NCBI RefSeq assembly: GCF_006543045.1
Contig: NZ_RBZW01000042.1
Location: 1 to 64,000, forward strand
DNA from: Salinadaptatus halalkaliphilus
GTDB taxonomy: Archaea; Halobacteriota; Halobacteria; Halobacteriales; Natrialbaceae
Direction of reading: 5' to 3'
DNA: 64,000 nt
Below the pieces are notes generated by a model. It was not told where the DNA came from, did not search any database, and saw only the letters and a program-made list of their open reading frames with translations. Both the position numbers and the translations under genes were made by a program. Within the stretch, counting starts at the first letter, position 1; each line of letters opens with the position of its first letter. Positions 53,054 through 61,289 of the stretch are shown piece by piece.

Positions 53054-54361
53054 ATGACACGTACTGACGGTCCGTCTATTCCACACTGGTACGATCCGGA
53101 GAAGCCGCCGATCTCGATTACCGACGGCGACGGCGTTCGCGTGACCGACGAAGACGGAACCGACTATCTCGACTTTCTCTCCCAGCTGTACTGCGTCAAT
53201 GCGGGCCACGGCAACCAGGCGATCCAGGAGGCCATGACCGAGCAACTCGAGCGGGTGCAGTACGTCTCGGCCTCGAAGCGCACCCCCGTGCGGGCCGAAC
53301 TCGGGGAACGGCTCGAGCAGGTCGCCCCAGGTTCGCTTTCCGACGTCGTCCTCTCGGTATCGGGTAGCGAAGCCAACGAACTTGCGGTCCAGTTCGCTCG
53401 AGAGTATACCGACGCCTCGACGGTGTTGACGCGATGGCGATCCTACCACGGGTCGACCTACGGTGCCGGGAGCCTGACCGGCGATCCCTCGACGCGGAAG
53501 GCGGTCGAATCTCACGCTGGGACGACCGGCGCCACGAAGTTCCTACCGGCGGTCTCACATCGCTCGCCCTTCGACGCCGACTCGCCCGAGGAGTTGGCCG
53601 AGCAGGCCGCCGACCACCTCGAGTACGTCATCCGCAACGAAGGCCCCGACAGCGTCGCCGCAATCGTCATGGAACCGGTCGCCGGAACGAGTGGCGCGTA
53701 CACGGCGCCGCCGGGCTACTTCGAGCGGGTGCGAGAACTGTGTGACGAGTACGACGTCTTGCTGATCGCCGACGAGGTCATCACCGGCTTTGGGCGCTGT
53801 GGCGACTGGTTTGGGATCGAGACGGAGGGCGTCGAACCCGACATGATCACGTTCGCGAAAGGCGTTACGAGCGCCTACGCGCCACTCGCTGGCGTCGTCG
53901 CGCGCCCGGAGATAACCCAGTCGATCCGCGAGGACGGCTTCCCGATCGGCCAGACCTTCGGCGGCCACCCCGTCGCGTGTGCCGCCGCCAACGCCGCCAT
54001 CGAGGAGTACCGCGACGGTATCATCGACAACGTCCGCGAGCAGTCACCGACGTTCGAGGCCGCGTTGGCCGACCTCGAGGCCAATCACGACGCCGTCGGC
54101 GACGTACGCGGCCGTGGCTTTCACCGTGCGATCGAGTTTACGGATCCGGATACAGGCGATCCGTACCACGATCCGCTGGCCGAGGACGGGCACAATCCCG
54201 TCGACGACGTCGTCGACGGCGCAGCCGACCGCGGCGTCCTCATCGGTAGCGGCCGACCGGGCTACCAGGTTATGCTGTCGCCACCGCTGGTCGCCGACGA
54301 GGACGACATCACGACGGCCGTCGACGCGGTGAGCGAAGCGATCGCGGATGTCTTCGACTGA
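53054..54361 (+). CDS. Class III aminotransferase, copy 1
   Basis: This 435-residue PLP enzyme belongs to the omega-/beta-alanine or diaminobutyrate-type class III aminotransferases. The PLP lysine lies in TFAKGVTSAY (about 268), the PLP-binding Asp in LIADEVITGFGRCGDW (about 238), and the YHGSTYGAG and SGSEANELA motifs are present. I chose the ATG at 53054, shortly downstream of a TATA box. Its stop TGA is followed directly by TACGG, part of an ATACGG half-repeat. An Lrp/AsnC regulator follows, which might control it. The substrate cannot be named. Confidence 0.88.
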   Translation: MTRTDGPSIPHWYDPEKPPISITDGDGVRVTDEDGTDYLDFLSQLYCVNAGHGNQAIQEAMTEQLERVQYVSASKRTPVRAELGERLEQVAPGSLSDVVLSVSGSEANELAVQFAREYTDASTVLTRWRSYHGSTYGAGSLTGDPSTRKAVESHAGTTGATKFLPAVSHRSPFDADSPEELAEQAADHLEYVIRNEGPDSVAAIVMEPVAGTSGAYTAPPGYFERVRELCDEYDVLLIADEVITGFGRCGDWFGIETEGVEPDMITFAKGVTSAYAPLAGVVARPEITQSIREDGFPIGQTFGGHPVACAAANAAIEEYRDGIIDNVREQSPTFEAALADLEANHDAVGDVRGRGFHRAIEFTDPDTGDPYHDPLAEDGHNPVDDVVDGAADRGVLIGSGRPGYQVMLSPPLVADEDDITTAVDAVSEAIADVFD

Positions 54362-54375
54362 TACGGACCGTTGAA
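54359..54375 (+). repeat. Half copy of the ATACGG repeat at a stop codon
   Basis: TGATACGGACCGTTG starts with the stop codon of the aminotransferase. ATACGGACCGTTG is identical over 13 bases to the reverse complement of the right end of repeat D. No second arm is clear. Confidence 0.5.
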
Positions 54376-54528
54376 CGCCACCGCGTCGGTGTCAGTTCGG
54401 TATCGGGCGTACGGATCCGATACGCGAGCGGCACCGATCCCCGCCTATTTTCGATCGTATTGGACGCTGTCCGAATACTCCTCCACTCGAGCCGAGAGTA
54501 TTAAACGCCGTCCAATCGAACCCCGAGT

Positions 54529-55044
54529 ATGGAACACGCGGAACGAACCGACGTCGACCTCGACGAGACCGACCTCGCGATCTTAGAACGCGTCGAGCGC
54601 GACGACGAGGCGAACCTCGAGGAACTCGCCGCCGAACTGGGCCTCTCGAAGTCGGCGGTTCACTACCGGCTCAACAAGCTCAAAGACGCCGACGTCATCA
54701 CGTCGGTGTCGGCGGACATCGATCCGCTCGCACTCGGGCTCAATATGCTCGTCATCACCGAGGTTTCGGTCGTCCACGAGCGGGGCTACGCCGAGGGAAT
54801 CGGTCAGCAACTCACCGATCTCGACGGGACGTCGCAGGTCTACTATACGATGGGTGACATCGATTTCGTCGTCATCTCACGGCTCCAGGACCGAGAGCAA
54901 CTCAACGACCTCATCGACGAGATGGTCAGCATCGACGGCGTCAACGAAACCGCCTCGACGTTCGTCATGAACGAACTGAAGACTGGCGACCGAACCGTCG
55001 CCAACATGTCCGAGACGATGCTCGCAAACGTCGTCGACGACTGA
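54529..55044 (+). CDS. Lrp/AsnC-family transcription regulator
   Basis: This 171-residue regulator has an N-terminal helix-turn-helix (about 13-60: DLAILERVERDDEANLEEL then LGLSKSAVHYRLNKL) and a C-terminal ligand-binding RAM domain (about 75-150) containing VSVVHERGYAEGIG and DIDFVVISRL. Length and layout match archaeal Lrp-like regulators, which sense amino acids. It lies between the aminotransferase and the SDR-cupin-FAH genes on the same strand, so both could be targets. A TTAAACGCC stretch about 25-30 bases before the ATG may be its promoter. Confidence 0.9.
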   Translation: MEHAERTDVDLDETDLAILERVERDDEANLEELAAELGLSKSAVHYRLNKLKDADVITSVSADIDPLALGLNMLVITEVSVVHERGYAEGIGQQLTDLDGTSQVYYTMGDIDFVVISRLQDREQLNDLIDEMVSIDGVNETASTFVMNELKTGDRTVANMSETMLANVVDD

Positions 55045-55137
55045 TGCGGCCGGGCGAGCGATGCCCCGGAAACCACGACCCTTCGCATTACCGGAACGGT
55101 AATCTTTTTGCCTCTCTCGTGGGGCGTTACGGACGAG

Positions 55138-55923
55138 ATGGACCTACAGATCGACGGCAACACGGCACTGGTAACGGCCTCCTCGAGTGGGCTCGGCAAA
55201 GCCTCGGCGAAAGCACTGGCTCGCGAAGGGGCACACGTGGTCATCAACGGCCGCGACGAGGATCGACTCGAGGATGCAGTCGACGCAATCGAATCGGTCG
55301 CCACCGGCGAGGTCGTCGCCCAGCAGGGCGATCTCACCGACGAAGACGACCTCGAAGCGATGGTCGAACGAACCGTCGACGAGTTCGGCGGCATCGACCA
55401 CCTCGTGACCAGCGCTGGCGGCCCGCCCTCCGGTCCGTTTCTCGAGACCGACGACGAGGACTGGTACGACGCCTACGACCTGCTCGTGATGAGCGTCGTC
55501 CGGCTCGCTCGCGAGGCCGAACCCCACCTCCGCGACGGCGAGGGAACGATCGTCAACATCACCTCCCGAAGCGTCAAGGAATCTATCGATAGCCTGGTGT
55601 TATCGAACTCGGTCCGAATGAGCGTTATCGGCCTCGAGAAGACGCTTTCGAAGGAGTTCGCGCCGGATATCCGAACGAACGCCGTCCTCCCCGGCCCCCA
55701 CGAGACGGCACGCATCCAGGATCTCGTCGAACAGGCCGTCGACCGCGGCGACTACGACTCCTACGAGGAGGGGCTCGACGACTGGGCCGGTAACCCACTC
55801 GAGCGCGTCGGCGACCCGATGGAACTCGGGAATACGGTCGCCTATCTCTCCTCGCCAGTGTCCGGATTCATCAACGGCGAGAGCGTGCTCATCGACGGCG
55901 GCTCGACGGGGGCGAACCTATGA
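55138..55923 (+). CDS. SDR-family oxidoreductase, copy 2 (no YxxxK)
   Basis: This 261-residue enzyme is a paralogue of the SDR at 44713-45510, with identical runs such as DHLVTSAGGPPSGPFLETDD and WYDAYDLLVMSVVR. The nucleotide motif TASSSGLGKASA (about 12-23) is normal, but the catalytic Tyr-Lys pair is again absent (VLSNSVRM at the expected place). The C-terminus LIDGGSTGANL is SDR-like. It overlaps the cupin gene by four bases and is followed by the FAH gene, forming a three-gene unit. The ATG at 55138 was chosen by homology with copy 1 (both start MDLQID). Confidence 0.85.
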   Translation: MDLQIDGNTALVTASSSGLGKASAKALAREGAHVVINGRDEDRLEDAVDAIESVATGEVVAQQGDLTDEDDLEAMVERTVDEFGGIDHLVTSAGGPPSGPFLETDDEDWYDAYDLLVMSVVRLAREAEPHLRDGEGTIVNITSRSVKESIDSLVLSNSVRMSVIGLEKTLSKEFAPDIRTNAVLPGPHETARIQDLVEQAVDRGDYDSYEEGLDDWAGNPLERVGDPMELGNTVAYLSSPVSGFINGESVLIDGGSTGANL

Positions 55924-56270
55924 AACCCGTCGAGTTCGATGCGGCCGAAACCTACGAGCCCGACGAGGGCTGGCAGCGCCGTTCGCTCGCGGGCAGCGAT
56001 CAGTTCTCCTTCGAGTGGTTCGAGAAGCCGCCGGGCCACAGCTCCCCGATGCACCACCACGAGAACGAACAGGTCTGTCTCTGCTTGCACGGCGAGTTGA
56101 CCGTCACGACCGAGGACGGCGACGCCGTCACCCTCGAGCAGTACGATTCGGTCCTCCTCGAGTCCGACGAGCCACACAAAGTCGAAAATACCGGCGACGA
56201 ACTGGCGGTCGGCCTCGATGTCTTCGCACCGGGTCGCTCGTTCGACTTCTGGACGGATCGGGACGACTGA
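55920..56270 (+). CDS. Cupin-domain protein
   Basis: This 116-residue single cupin has metal-binding positions in SPMHHHENEQVCLCLHGEL (His-x-His and Glu; about 42-60) and the later GDAVTLEQYDSVLLESDEPHKVEN with His. These match cupin motifs 1 and 2, so a metal ion is likely bound. Small stand-alone cupins act as isomerases, dioxygenases or sensors. Coupling to the SDR (four-base overlap) and FAH gene (two bases apart) suggests it works in the same pathway. Confidence 0.85.
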   Translation: MKPVEFDAAETYEPDEGWQRRSLAGSDQFSFEWFEKPPGHSSPMHHHENEQVCLCLHGELTVTTEDGDAVTLEQYDSVLLESDEPHKVENTGDELAVGLDVFAPGRSFDFWTDRDD

Positions 56271-56272
56271 CG

Positions 56273-57094
56273 ATGCAGTATCTCGCACGAACCACCGACG
56301 GGCGAGCGCTGCTCGGTGACGAAGACGGCTACGTTCCGCTCTCGGCGGCCGATCCCGCCCTCGAGCGCGTCCAGGACGCACTCCCGCGTGCTGCGGCCGG
56401 AACGCTGCCGGCCGTCGAGGACGCACCCGCCGATCGGATCGATCCCGAGCACGTCCAGTTCGGTCCACCCCTCGAGCGGTTCGGCAAACTGTGGGGAATC
56501 GGGCTGAACTACGAGGAACACGCCGGCGATTTAGACGAACAGCGCCCCGAGGAACCGGCGAGTTTCATGAAACCCAACACCGCCCTGACGGGGCCGGGCG
56601 GTCCCATTCGCCTGCCGCCGGCCGAACGGACCGACGGCGTGACGGCGGAAGCCGAACTCGCCGTCGTGATGGGTCGGGAGTGTTGCGATGTCGACGAAGC
56701 GGCTGTCGACGATGTCGTTGCGGGCTATCTCCCAGTCATCGACATGACCGCGGAGGACATTCTCGAGCGCAATCCGCGATTCCTGACGCGCTCGAAGAGC
56801 TTCGACTCGTTTCTCGTCGTCGGTCCGGCGCTCGTCGTGCCCGAGGAGCCCCTGGATCTCGAAGAGCTGACGGTCCGGACGATCGTCAACGACAGTGTGG
56901 CTGCCGAAAACGAGGTTCGCAACATGCTGTTTCCGCCGGCGGAAATCGTCTCGTTTCACTCCAGCGTCATGAGCCTACAGCCCGGTGATCTCTTTAGTAC
57001 CGGTACCCCTGGGGCGGAGCCGATCGAACCCGGCGATCACGTTCGCGCGAGCGTCGAGACGATCGGCGACGTCGAGGCACCGGTTGTGCGGTGA
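56273..57094 (+). CDS. Fumarylacetoacetate hydrolase-family protein
   Basis: This 273-residue FAH-superfamily protein would cleave or decarboxylate a keto acid. Landmarks are KLWGIGLNYEEHA (about 71-83), the metal-binding TAEAELAVVMGREC (Glu and Glu, about 124-137), YLPVIDMTAEDI (Asp), RSKSFDSFLVVGP (Lys) and the C-terminal FSTGTPGAEPIEPGD (about 238-252). All metal ligands (Glu, Glu, Asp) are present. The family includes 2-keto-3-deoxy-sugar-acid hydrolases/dehydratases and oxaloacetate decarboxylases, which suits the sugar-acid dehydratase in the region. It is the last gene of the SDR-cupin-FAH unit. Confidence 0.88.
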   Translation: MQYLARTTDGRALLGDEDGYVPLSAADPALERVQDALPRAAAGTLPAVEDAPADRIDPEHVQFGPPLERFGKLWGIGLNYEEHAGDLDEQRPEEPASFMKPNTALTGPGGPIRLPPAERTDGVTAEAELAVVMGRECCDVDEAAVDDVVAGYLPVIDMTAEDILERNPRFLTRSKSFDSFLVVGPALVVPEEPLDLEELTVRTIVNDSVAAENEVRNMLFPPAEIVSFHSSVMSLQPGDLFSTGTPGAEPIEPGDHVRASVETIGDVEAPVVR

Positions 57095-57191
57095 CCGCGG
57101 TCGCGGGGTCGACGAATCGCTCACCGCCGTTTCGGACGCCCTTGGGAAAACTACACGTCGTCCCGTCCCCTACGCTCCCGTAGTGACTCAG

Positions 57192-57425
57192 ATGGACGAG
57201 AGACAGGACGGCACCGGCGTTCAGTTCGACCGGGAGTGGTTTCGGTTCGGCATCGTGCTCGCAATCCTCTACGCCGCGTTTACCGTCGTCCTCGTCTCTC
57301 TCCTCCAGTTCGACCAGTCGATCGCAATCGCCGTCGCCGCCGGTGCGAGTGTCGTCTTCGGCGTGGCCGTTATGCTCTACGTCATCTACGTGAAAGGTGT
57401 CGACGTCAGTGTGCCCGGCCGATAG
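57192..57425 (+). CDS. Two-helix membrane protein, unknown
   Basis: This 77-residue protein has two probable membrane helices (about 17-38 and 43-65) with a short loop and a charged N-terminus. No family recognised. An in-frame GTG at 57183 is an alternative start. Single small membrane proteins of this kind are common in haloarchaea with no known role. It stands between the FAH gene and the threonine-synthase-like gene on the same strand. Confidence 0.6.
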   Translation: MDERQDGTGVQFDREWFRFGIVLAILYAAFTVVLVSLLQFDQSIAIAVAAGASVVFGVAVMLYVIYVKGVDVSVPGR

Positions 57426-57488
57426 GATCCGGCCGATCGCCGCTGACGACCGAACTGATTTATCCGTCGGGCGAGACCACTCTCCCGA

Positions 57489-58709
57489 ATGACTCGAGGG
57501 CTCGAGTGCTACGACTGTGGCTATACGTCCGACGATCAGACCGAATCGCGCTGTCGGTGTGGCGAATCGCTCTGGTTCAGCACCGACACGAACGAGTTCG
57601 CGTGGCCGACGGAAGCCTGGACGAACGGGATGTGGCGCTACGCGGATGTCCTTCCGGTTTCGAAGCCGGTCGGCGTGACACCCGGTGGGACGCCGCTCGT
57701 CCGGGCCGACCGACTCGACGAGTACGCCGGCTGTCGGCTCTCGTTGAAGGTCGAGGCCCAGAATCCGACTGGTAGTTTCAAAGACCGCGGCAGCGCGGTC
57801 GGCGTCCGTCACGCGACCGAGATTGGCCGCGATTGGGTCGGCACCGTCTCGCACGGGAATATGGCACTGAGTACGAGCGCCTACGCCGCCGCGGCCGGCC
57901 TCGAGTGTGCGGTGTTTGTGCCGGCCGAGACCCCGGAACAGCGCCTCGAGTTGATCGCGCGCCACGACCCCCACATCTTCCGGGTCGAGGGCGATTACGG
58001 CAGGCTGTACGAGCAAACGCTTGCACTCGAGGCCCCAATCACGTTCGTCAACTCCGATACGCCGTTGCGGGTCGCGGGCCAGAAGACGGTCGCCTACGAG
58101 ATTTGCGAGCAACTGGCGCCGTCGGTCCCCGACGCGATCGTCCTGCCGATCAGCAGCGGCGGGCAGGCAAGCGGCGTCTGGACGGCCCTTCGGGAACTCG
58201 AGGCGGCGGGGCTGATCGACGACCTGCCGCGACTGTACGGCGTGCAGGCCGCGGCGTGCGATCCGATCGCGACGGCATATCGCGAGGGACGCGAGAGCGT
58301 CACCGCGGTCGACGCGGCGGAGACGATCGCCGTCTCGATTGCCAACAGCGATCCGCCGAGTGGCACCCGCGCGCTCGCGGCCGCTCGAGCGACCGACGGC
58401 GCGGTCGTCTCCGTTTCCGACGACGCCACTCGGAAGGCGATGGATCGACTGGCAACGGCGGTCGGGCTCTCGGTCGAACCCTCGAGCGCCGTCGCCCTCG
58501 CCGGCGTCCGAAAACTGTCCGACGCGGGCGAACTCGCGGCCGACGACGAGGTCGTGACGATCCTGACCGGCTCGGGTTACAAAGAGCGATACGAGACGGA
58601 TGTCGAGTCACGAACGAAGACGATCGATCTCGAGGCGCTCGAGGCCGAACTCGAGGGGATTCTCGAGGGCAGCGAGGGCGACGTATCCCGGCAAACGAAC
58701 GACCGTTGA
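57489..58709 (+). CDS. Threonine synthase-like PLP enzyme
   Basis: This 406-residue fold-type II PLP enzyme has an N-terminal zinc-ribbon-like part (C7, C10, then Cys pair in RCRCG, about 21-24), as in archaeal threonine synthases. The PLP lysine lies in NPTGSFKDRGSAVG (about 97-110), the phosphate loop in SSGGQASGVW (about 219-228), and STSAYAAAAGL is typical. The substrate-binding end is divergent from canonical ThrC. Known relatives also include diaminopropionate ammonia-lyase, cysteate synthase and threonine deaminase-like enzymes. Its neighbours (aminotransferases, hydroxyacid genes) leave this open. Confidence 0.8.
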   Translation: MTRGLECYDCGYTSDDQTESRCRCGESLWFSTDTNEFAWPTEAWTNGMWRYADVLPVSKPVGVTPGGTPLVRADRLDEYAGCRLSLKVEAQNPTGSFKDRGSAVGVRHATEIGRDWVGTVSHGNMALSTSAYAAAAGLECAVFVPAETPEQRLELIARHDPHIFRVEGDYGRLYEQTLALEAPITFVNSDTPLRVAGQKTVAYEICEQLAPSVPDAIVLPISSGGQASGVWTALRELEAAGLIDDLPRLYGVQAAACDPIATAYREGRESVTAVDAAETIAVSIANSDPPSGTRALAAARATDGAVVSVSDDATRKAMDRLATAVGLSVEPSSAVALAGVRKLSDAGELAADDEVVTILTGSGYKERYETDVESRTKTIDLEALEAELEGILEGSEGDVSRQTNDR

Positions 58710-58729
58710 ACACGCCACGTCTCCCACAG

Positions 58730-59208
58730 TTAGGTTCTCACGGAGACGGATGACCAGTCGGGAGGCCACCAGTCTCGGCCGTGAATCTCCAGATGAACCT
58801 GTGCGATGATGCCCAACAGCGGCAATTCTAAGAGCGGTCCGATAAGCGGCTCATTCGGGAAAGCAACGACTGCAATCGCAAGTGCTGTCGATGAGTTCCG
58901 GGATAGAATCGTATTGTTGAAACAGACCATCTCATCGTACGAAAACGAAAGTATCTGCCCGATTCCAAACCCAACCCCGAGATTGATTGCTTAACCAGCA
59001 GACTCGATCCAACGACGCGCCGGTTCCCAAACGCTGCCCGGAGTCGAGAGAGTGGGATGCCGACGAACGCAGCGAACAGCATTCCCATCAGAAACGGGAG
59101 AATCACGGAGTCTGCAACGGCAGGCACACCGGATACCCGTCCGACTGTGAGCCCTCCGGCGATGGCGATCAACACAAATATCGTCTGATACTTTTCGACG
59201 AAATCCAT
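58730..59208 (-). pseudogene. Arsenic-resistance (ACR3/BASS-type) transporter, internally deleted
   Basis: The minus strand starts with an ATG at 59208 and reads like the N-terminus of an ACR3/BASS-type transporter (LIAIAGGLTVGRVSGVP, then VILPFLMGMLFAAFVGIPL and RLRAAFGNRRVVGSSLL). After about 70 residues the frame shifts near 59000. A second frame then gives transporter C-terminal helices (AINLGVGFGIGQILSF, then ILSRNSSTALAIAVVAFP and GPLLELPLLGIIAQV) before a stop at 58730. The helices normally lying between (about 150-200 residues) are missing. This is a gene with a central deletion and frameshift, unlikely to make a working pump. Identification rests on remembered family segments. Confidence 0.7.
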
Positions 59209-59246
59209 CGTTCCTTGGTATTATCGATTGCAGCCGATAATCCGTA

Positions 59247-60590
59247 TCACGCCACCTCGTCGGCGACGGTCTCGACGGCGTCGACGACGACCTCGCCGAC
59301 GGTCTGGACGGCGTCCTCGCCGATCGTCAGCGGCGGTGCGAGCATGAGATGATCGCCGGCGACGCCATCGATCGATCCCGACCCAGGATAGGTGTAGACG
59401 CCCCGATCCATCGCGTGCTCGTAGATCCGCGTGGCGACGTTCAGATCGGGGTCGAACGGCGCTTTCGTCTCGCGATCCGCGACGAATTCGAGACCGATCA
59501 TGGCACCTGCGCGGCGGAAATCCCCGACCATCGGGTGATCGCGCAGCGTCTCGAGTTCCGCCTCGAGTTGGGCACCGCGTTCGCGCCCGGTCGCCAGCAG
59601 GTCGTCCGTGTAGCGCTCGAGGACGTCTGCGGCGATCGCGGCCGAGAGCGGGTTGCCACTGAACGTGTGGCCATGATCGAACGAACGCTCTCGGTCGGCG
59701 GCAAACGTCTCGGCGATGTCGTCACAGACGAGTGCAGCACTGATCGGCGTGTAGCCGCCGGAGAGCCCTTTGCCGACCGTCAGGATATCCGGCACGACGT
59801 CGAATCGCTCCACCGCGAACTGCGGACCGGTTCGACCGAGCCCGGTCATGATCTCGTCGGCGATAAACAACACGTCGTACTCGTCGCAGATGCGTCGAAC
59901 CTCCGCGTAGTACGCCGGATGGGGATGGGCCGCGGGAATACTCGAGCCCGACACCGGCTCGGCGACGAACGCCGCGATCGTTTCGGGTCCCTCCTGTTTG
60001 ATCACGGTCTCGAGTTCACCGGCGGCGGCGACTGCCTGTTGTTCGGGCGTTCCGTCGTACTGCCAGCGATAGGGATACGCAGGCGGAATGTGAGGCCAGT
60101 TCTGGAGCTGTGGCTCGTAGGCGGCTCGCCGGGAGGTGTTGCCCGACGCCGAGAGTGCACCGAGGGTCGCGCCGTGATAGGATTGCCACCGGCCGACGAC
60201 CTGGTGTTTGGTCGGACTCCCGCGCTCGCGGTGGTAGGCCCGCGCCAGCTTGAACGCGGTTTCGTTCGCCTCGCTTCCGGAGTTCGCGAAGAACGCGGCG
60301 TTGAGATCGCCCGGCGCTCGCGTCGTCAACTCGTCGGCCAGTCGCTCGGGGGCCTCGTTCGTGAAATGCGAGAGGCTGAGATAGGCCACGTCCTCGAGCT
60401 GATCGCTAATGGTGTCCTCGAGTCCGTCGAGCGAGTGGCCGAGGTTGACCACGGCAGCGCCTGCTGCGGCGTCGACGATCTCGCGACCGTCGTCGGTGAC
60501 GAGAAATTCGTCGTAGGCGCGATCGATCGCGAGAAACTCGGGGTCGATACCGCCGCCCCACTTGTAGAAGACGTCGTTTTGATCTTCCAT
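59247..60590 (-). CDS. Class III aminotransferase, copy 2
   Basis: This 447-residue PLP enzyme differs from copy 1 (53054-54361) in length and sequence but has the same family landmarks: ANSGSEANETAFKL (about 98-111), YHGATLGALSASGN (about 131-144), FIADEIMTGLGRTG (Asp, about 245-258) and LTVGKGLSGGYTP (PLP Lys, about 270-282). It may use beta-alanine, 4-aminobutyrate or a related omega-amino acid. I chose the ATG at 60590, with a TTTTAC box about 25 bases upstream; an ATG at 60605 is possible. Its stop reads TGATACGG, as at other repeat-bearing genes. Confidence 0.88.
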   Translation of the reverse strand: MEDQNDVFYKWGGGIDPEFLAIDRAYDEFLVTDDGREIVDAAAGAAVVNLGHSLDGLEDTISDQLEDVAYLSLSHFTNEAPERLADELTTRAPGDLNAAFFANSGSEANETAFKLARAYHRERGSPTKHQVVGRWQSYHGATLGALSASGNTSRRAAYEPQLQNWPHIPPAYPYRWQYDGTPEQQAVAAAGELETVIKQEGPETIAAFVAEPVSGSSIPAAHPHPAYYAEVRRICDEYDVLFIADEIMTGLGRTGPQFAVERFDVVPDILTVGKGLSGGYTPISAALVCDDIAETFAADRERSFDHGHTFSGNPLSAAIAADVLERYTDDLLATGRERGAQLEAELETLRDHPMVGDFRRAGAMIGLEFVADRETKAPFDPDLNVATRIYEHAMDRGVYTYPGSGSIDGVAGDHLMLAPPLTIGEDAVQTVGEVVVDAVETVADEVA

Positions 60591-60839
60591 GGGGTTGGAT
60601 CGCATAACGACCGAGGTAAAACTTTCCAGTCGGATCGACGACCGACCGCGACGATCGGTGCAACTCGCGACGGTGGTTCGTCGTTTCGCTCGACAGTCAC
60701 CGGGCGCTGAAATCACGCCGCTTTCGGAGACGACGATCGATCCCGGGGCCTCTTCGAGACGCTCTCGTCGGGTGCGTGCACCGACCTCGCGGATCGCCAC
60801 GAGGATCTTTTCGACTGACCGTCGGCGCGGTCTCCGTCG

Positions 60840-61289
60840 CTACTCCTCGGTTGGAACCGCGGACTCGCCCGTCCTCCCAATCCGAACCGGCTCGGCGTGC
60901 CACTCGATCTCGAGGCGGCGGCGCGAGAGATACGGCGCGAGCGTCTCGGCCGAGACGAGTCCACAGTAGGTTTCTCCGCGACCCACCGGCAGGTGGGTGA
61001 CGCCGTCGTCGCGCATTCGCCGTGCTGCGGTCGTCACCGACTCGCTCGGCGCGACCGTCGTCACCGGCGCCGACATGATCGTCTCGACGGGGTGGGACTC
61101 GAGCGTTTCGGCGACGAACGCGACGATGTCGGATTCGGTCACGATCCCGACGACTGTCCCCTCCTCGAGGACGACGAGTGCCGGCACGTCCGGATCGCGG
61201 AGCCGTTGTGCGGCGTCGTCGACTGGCGTCTTCGGCTCGATCGAGTTTGCAGTGGTGGCCGTGACGGTTTCGATCGGTATGTCGATCAT
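60840..61289 (-). CDS. Two-CBS-domain protein
   Basis: This 149-residue protein consists of two CBS domains (about 1-60 and 65-125): LVVLEEGTVVGIVTESDIVAF and THLPVGRGETYCGLVSAETLA are the typical strand-helix ends, and each is preceded by an MSAPVTTVAPSES-like start. Such pairs bind adenine nucleotides. The 25-residue tail is polar. A TATATAGTG-type box lies about 20-30 bases upstream of the ATG at 61289. It is a likely stand-alone energy sensor with unknown partner. Confidence 0.85.
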   Translation of the reverse strand: MIDIPIETVTATTANSIEPKTPVDDAAQRLRDPDVPALVVLEEGTVVGIVTESDIVAFVAETLESHPVETIMSAPVTTVAPSESVTTAARRMRDDGVTHLPVGRGETYCGLVSAETLAPYLSRRRLEIEWHAEPVRIGRTGESAVPTEE

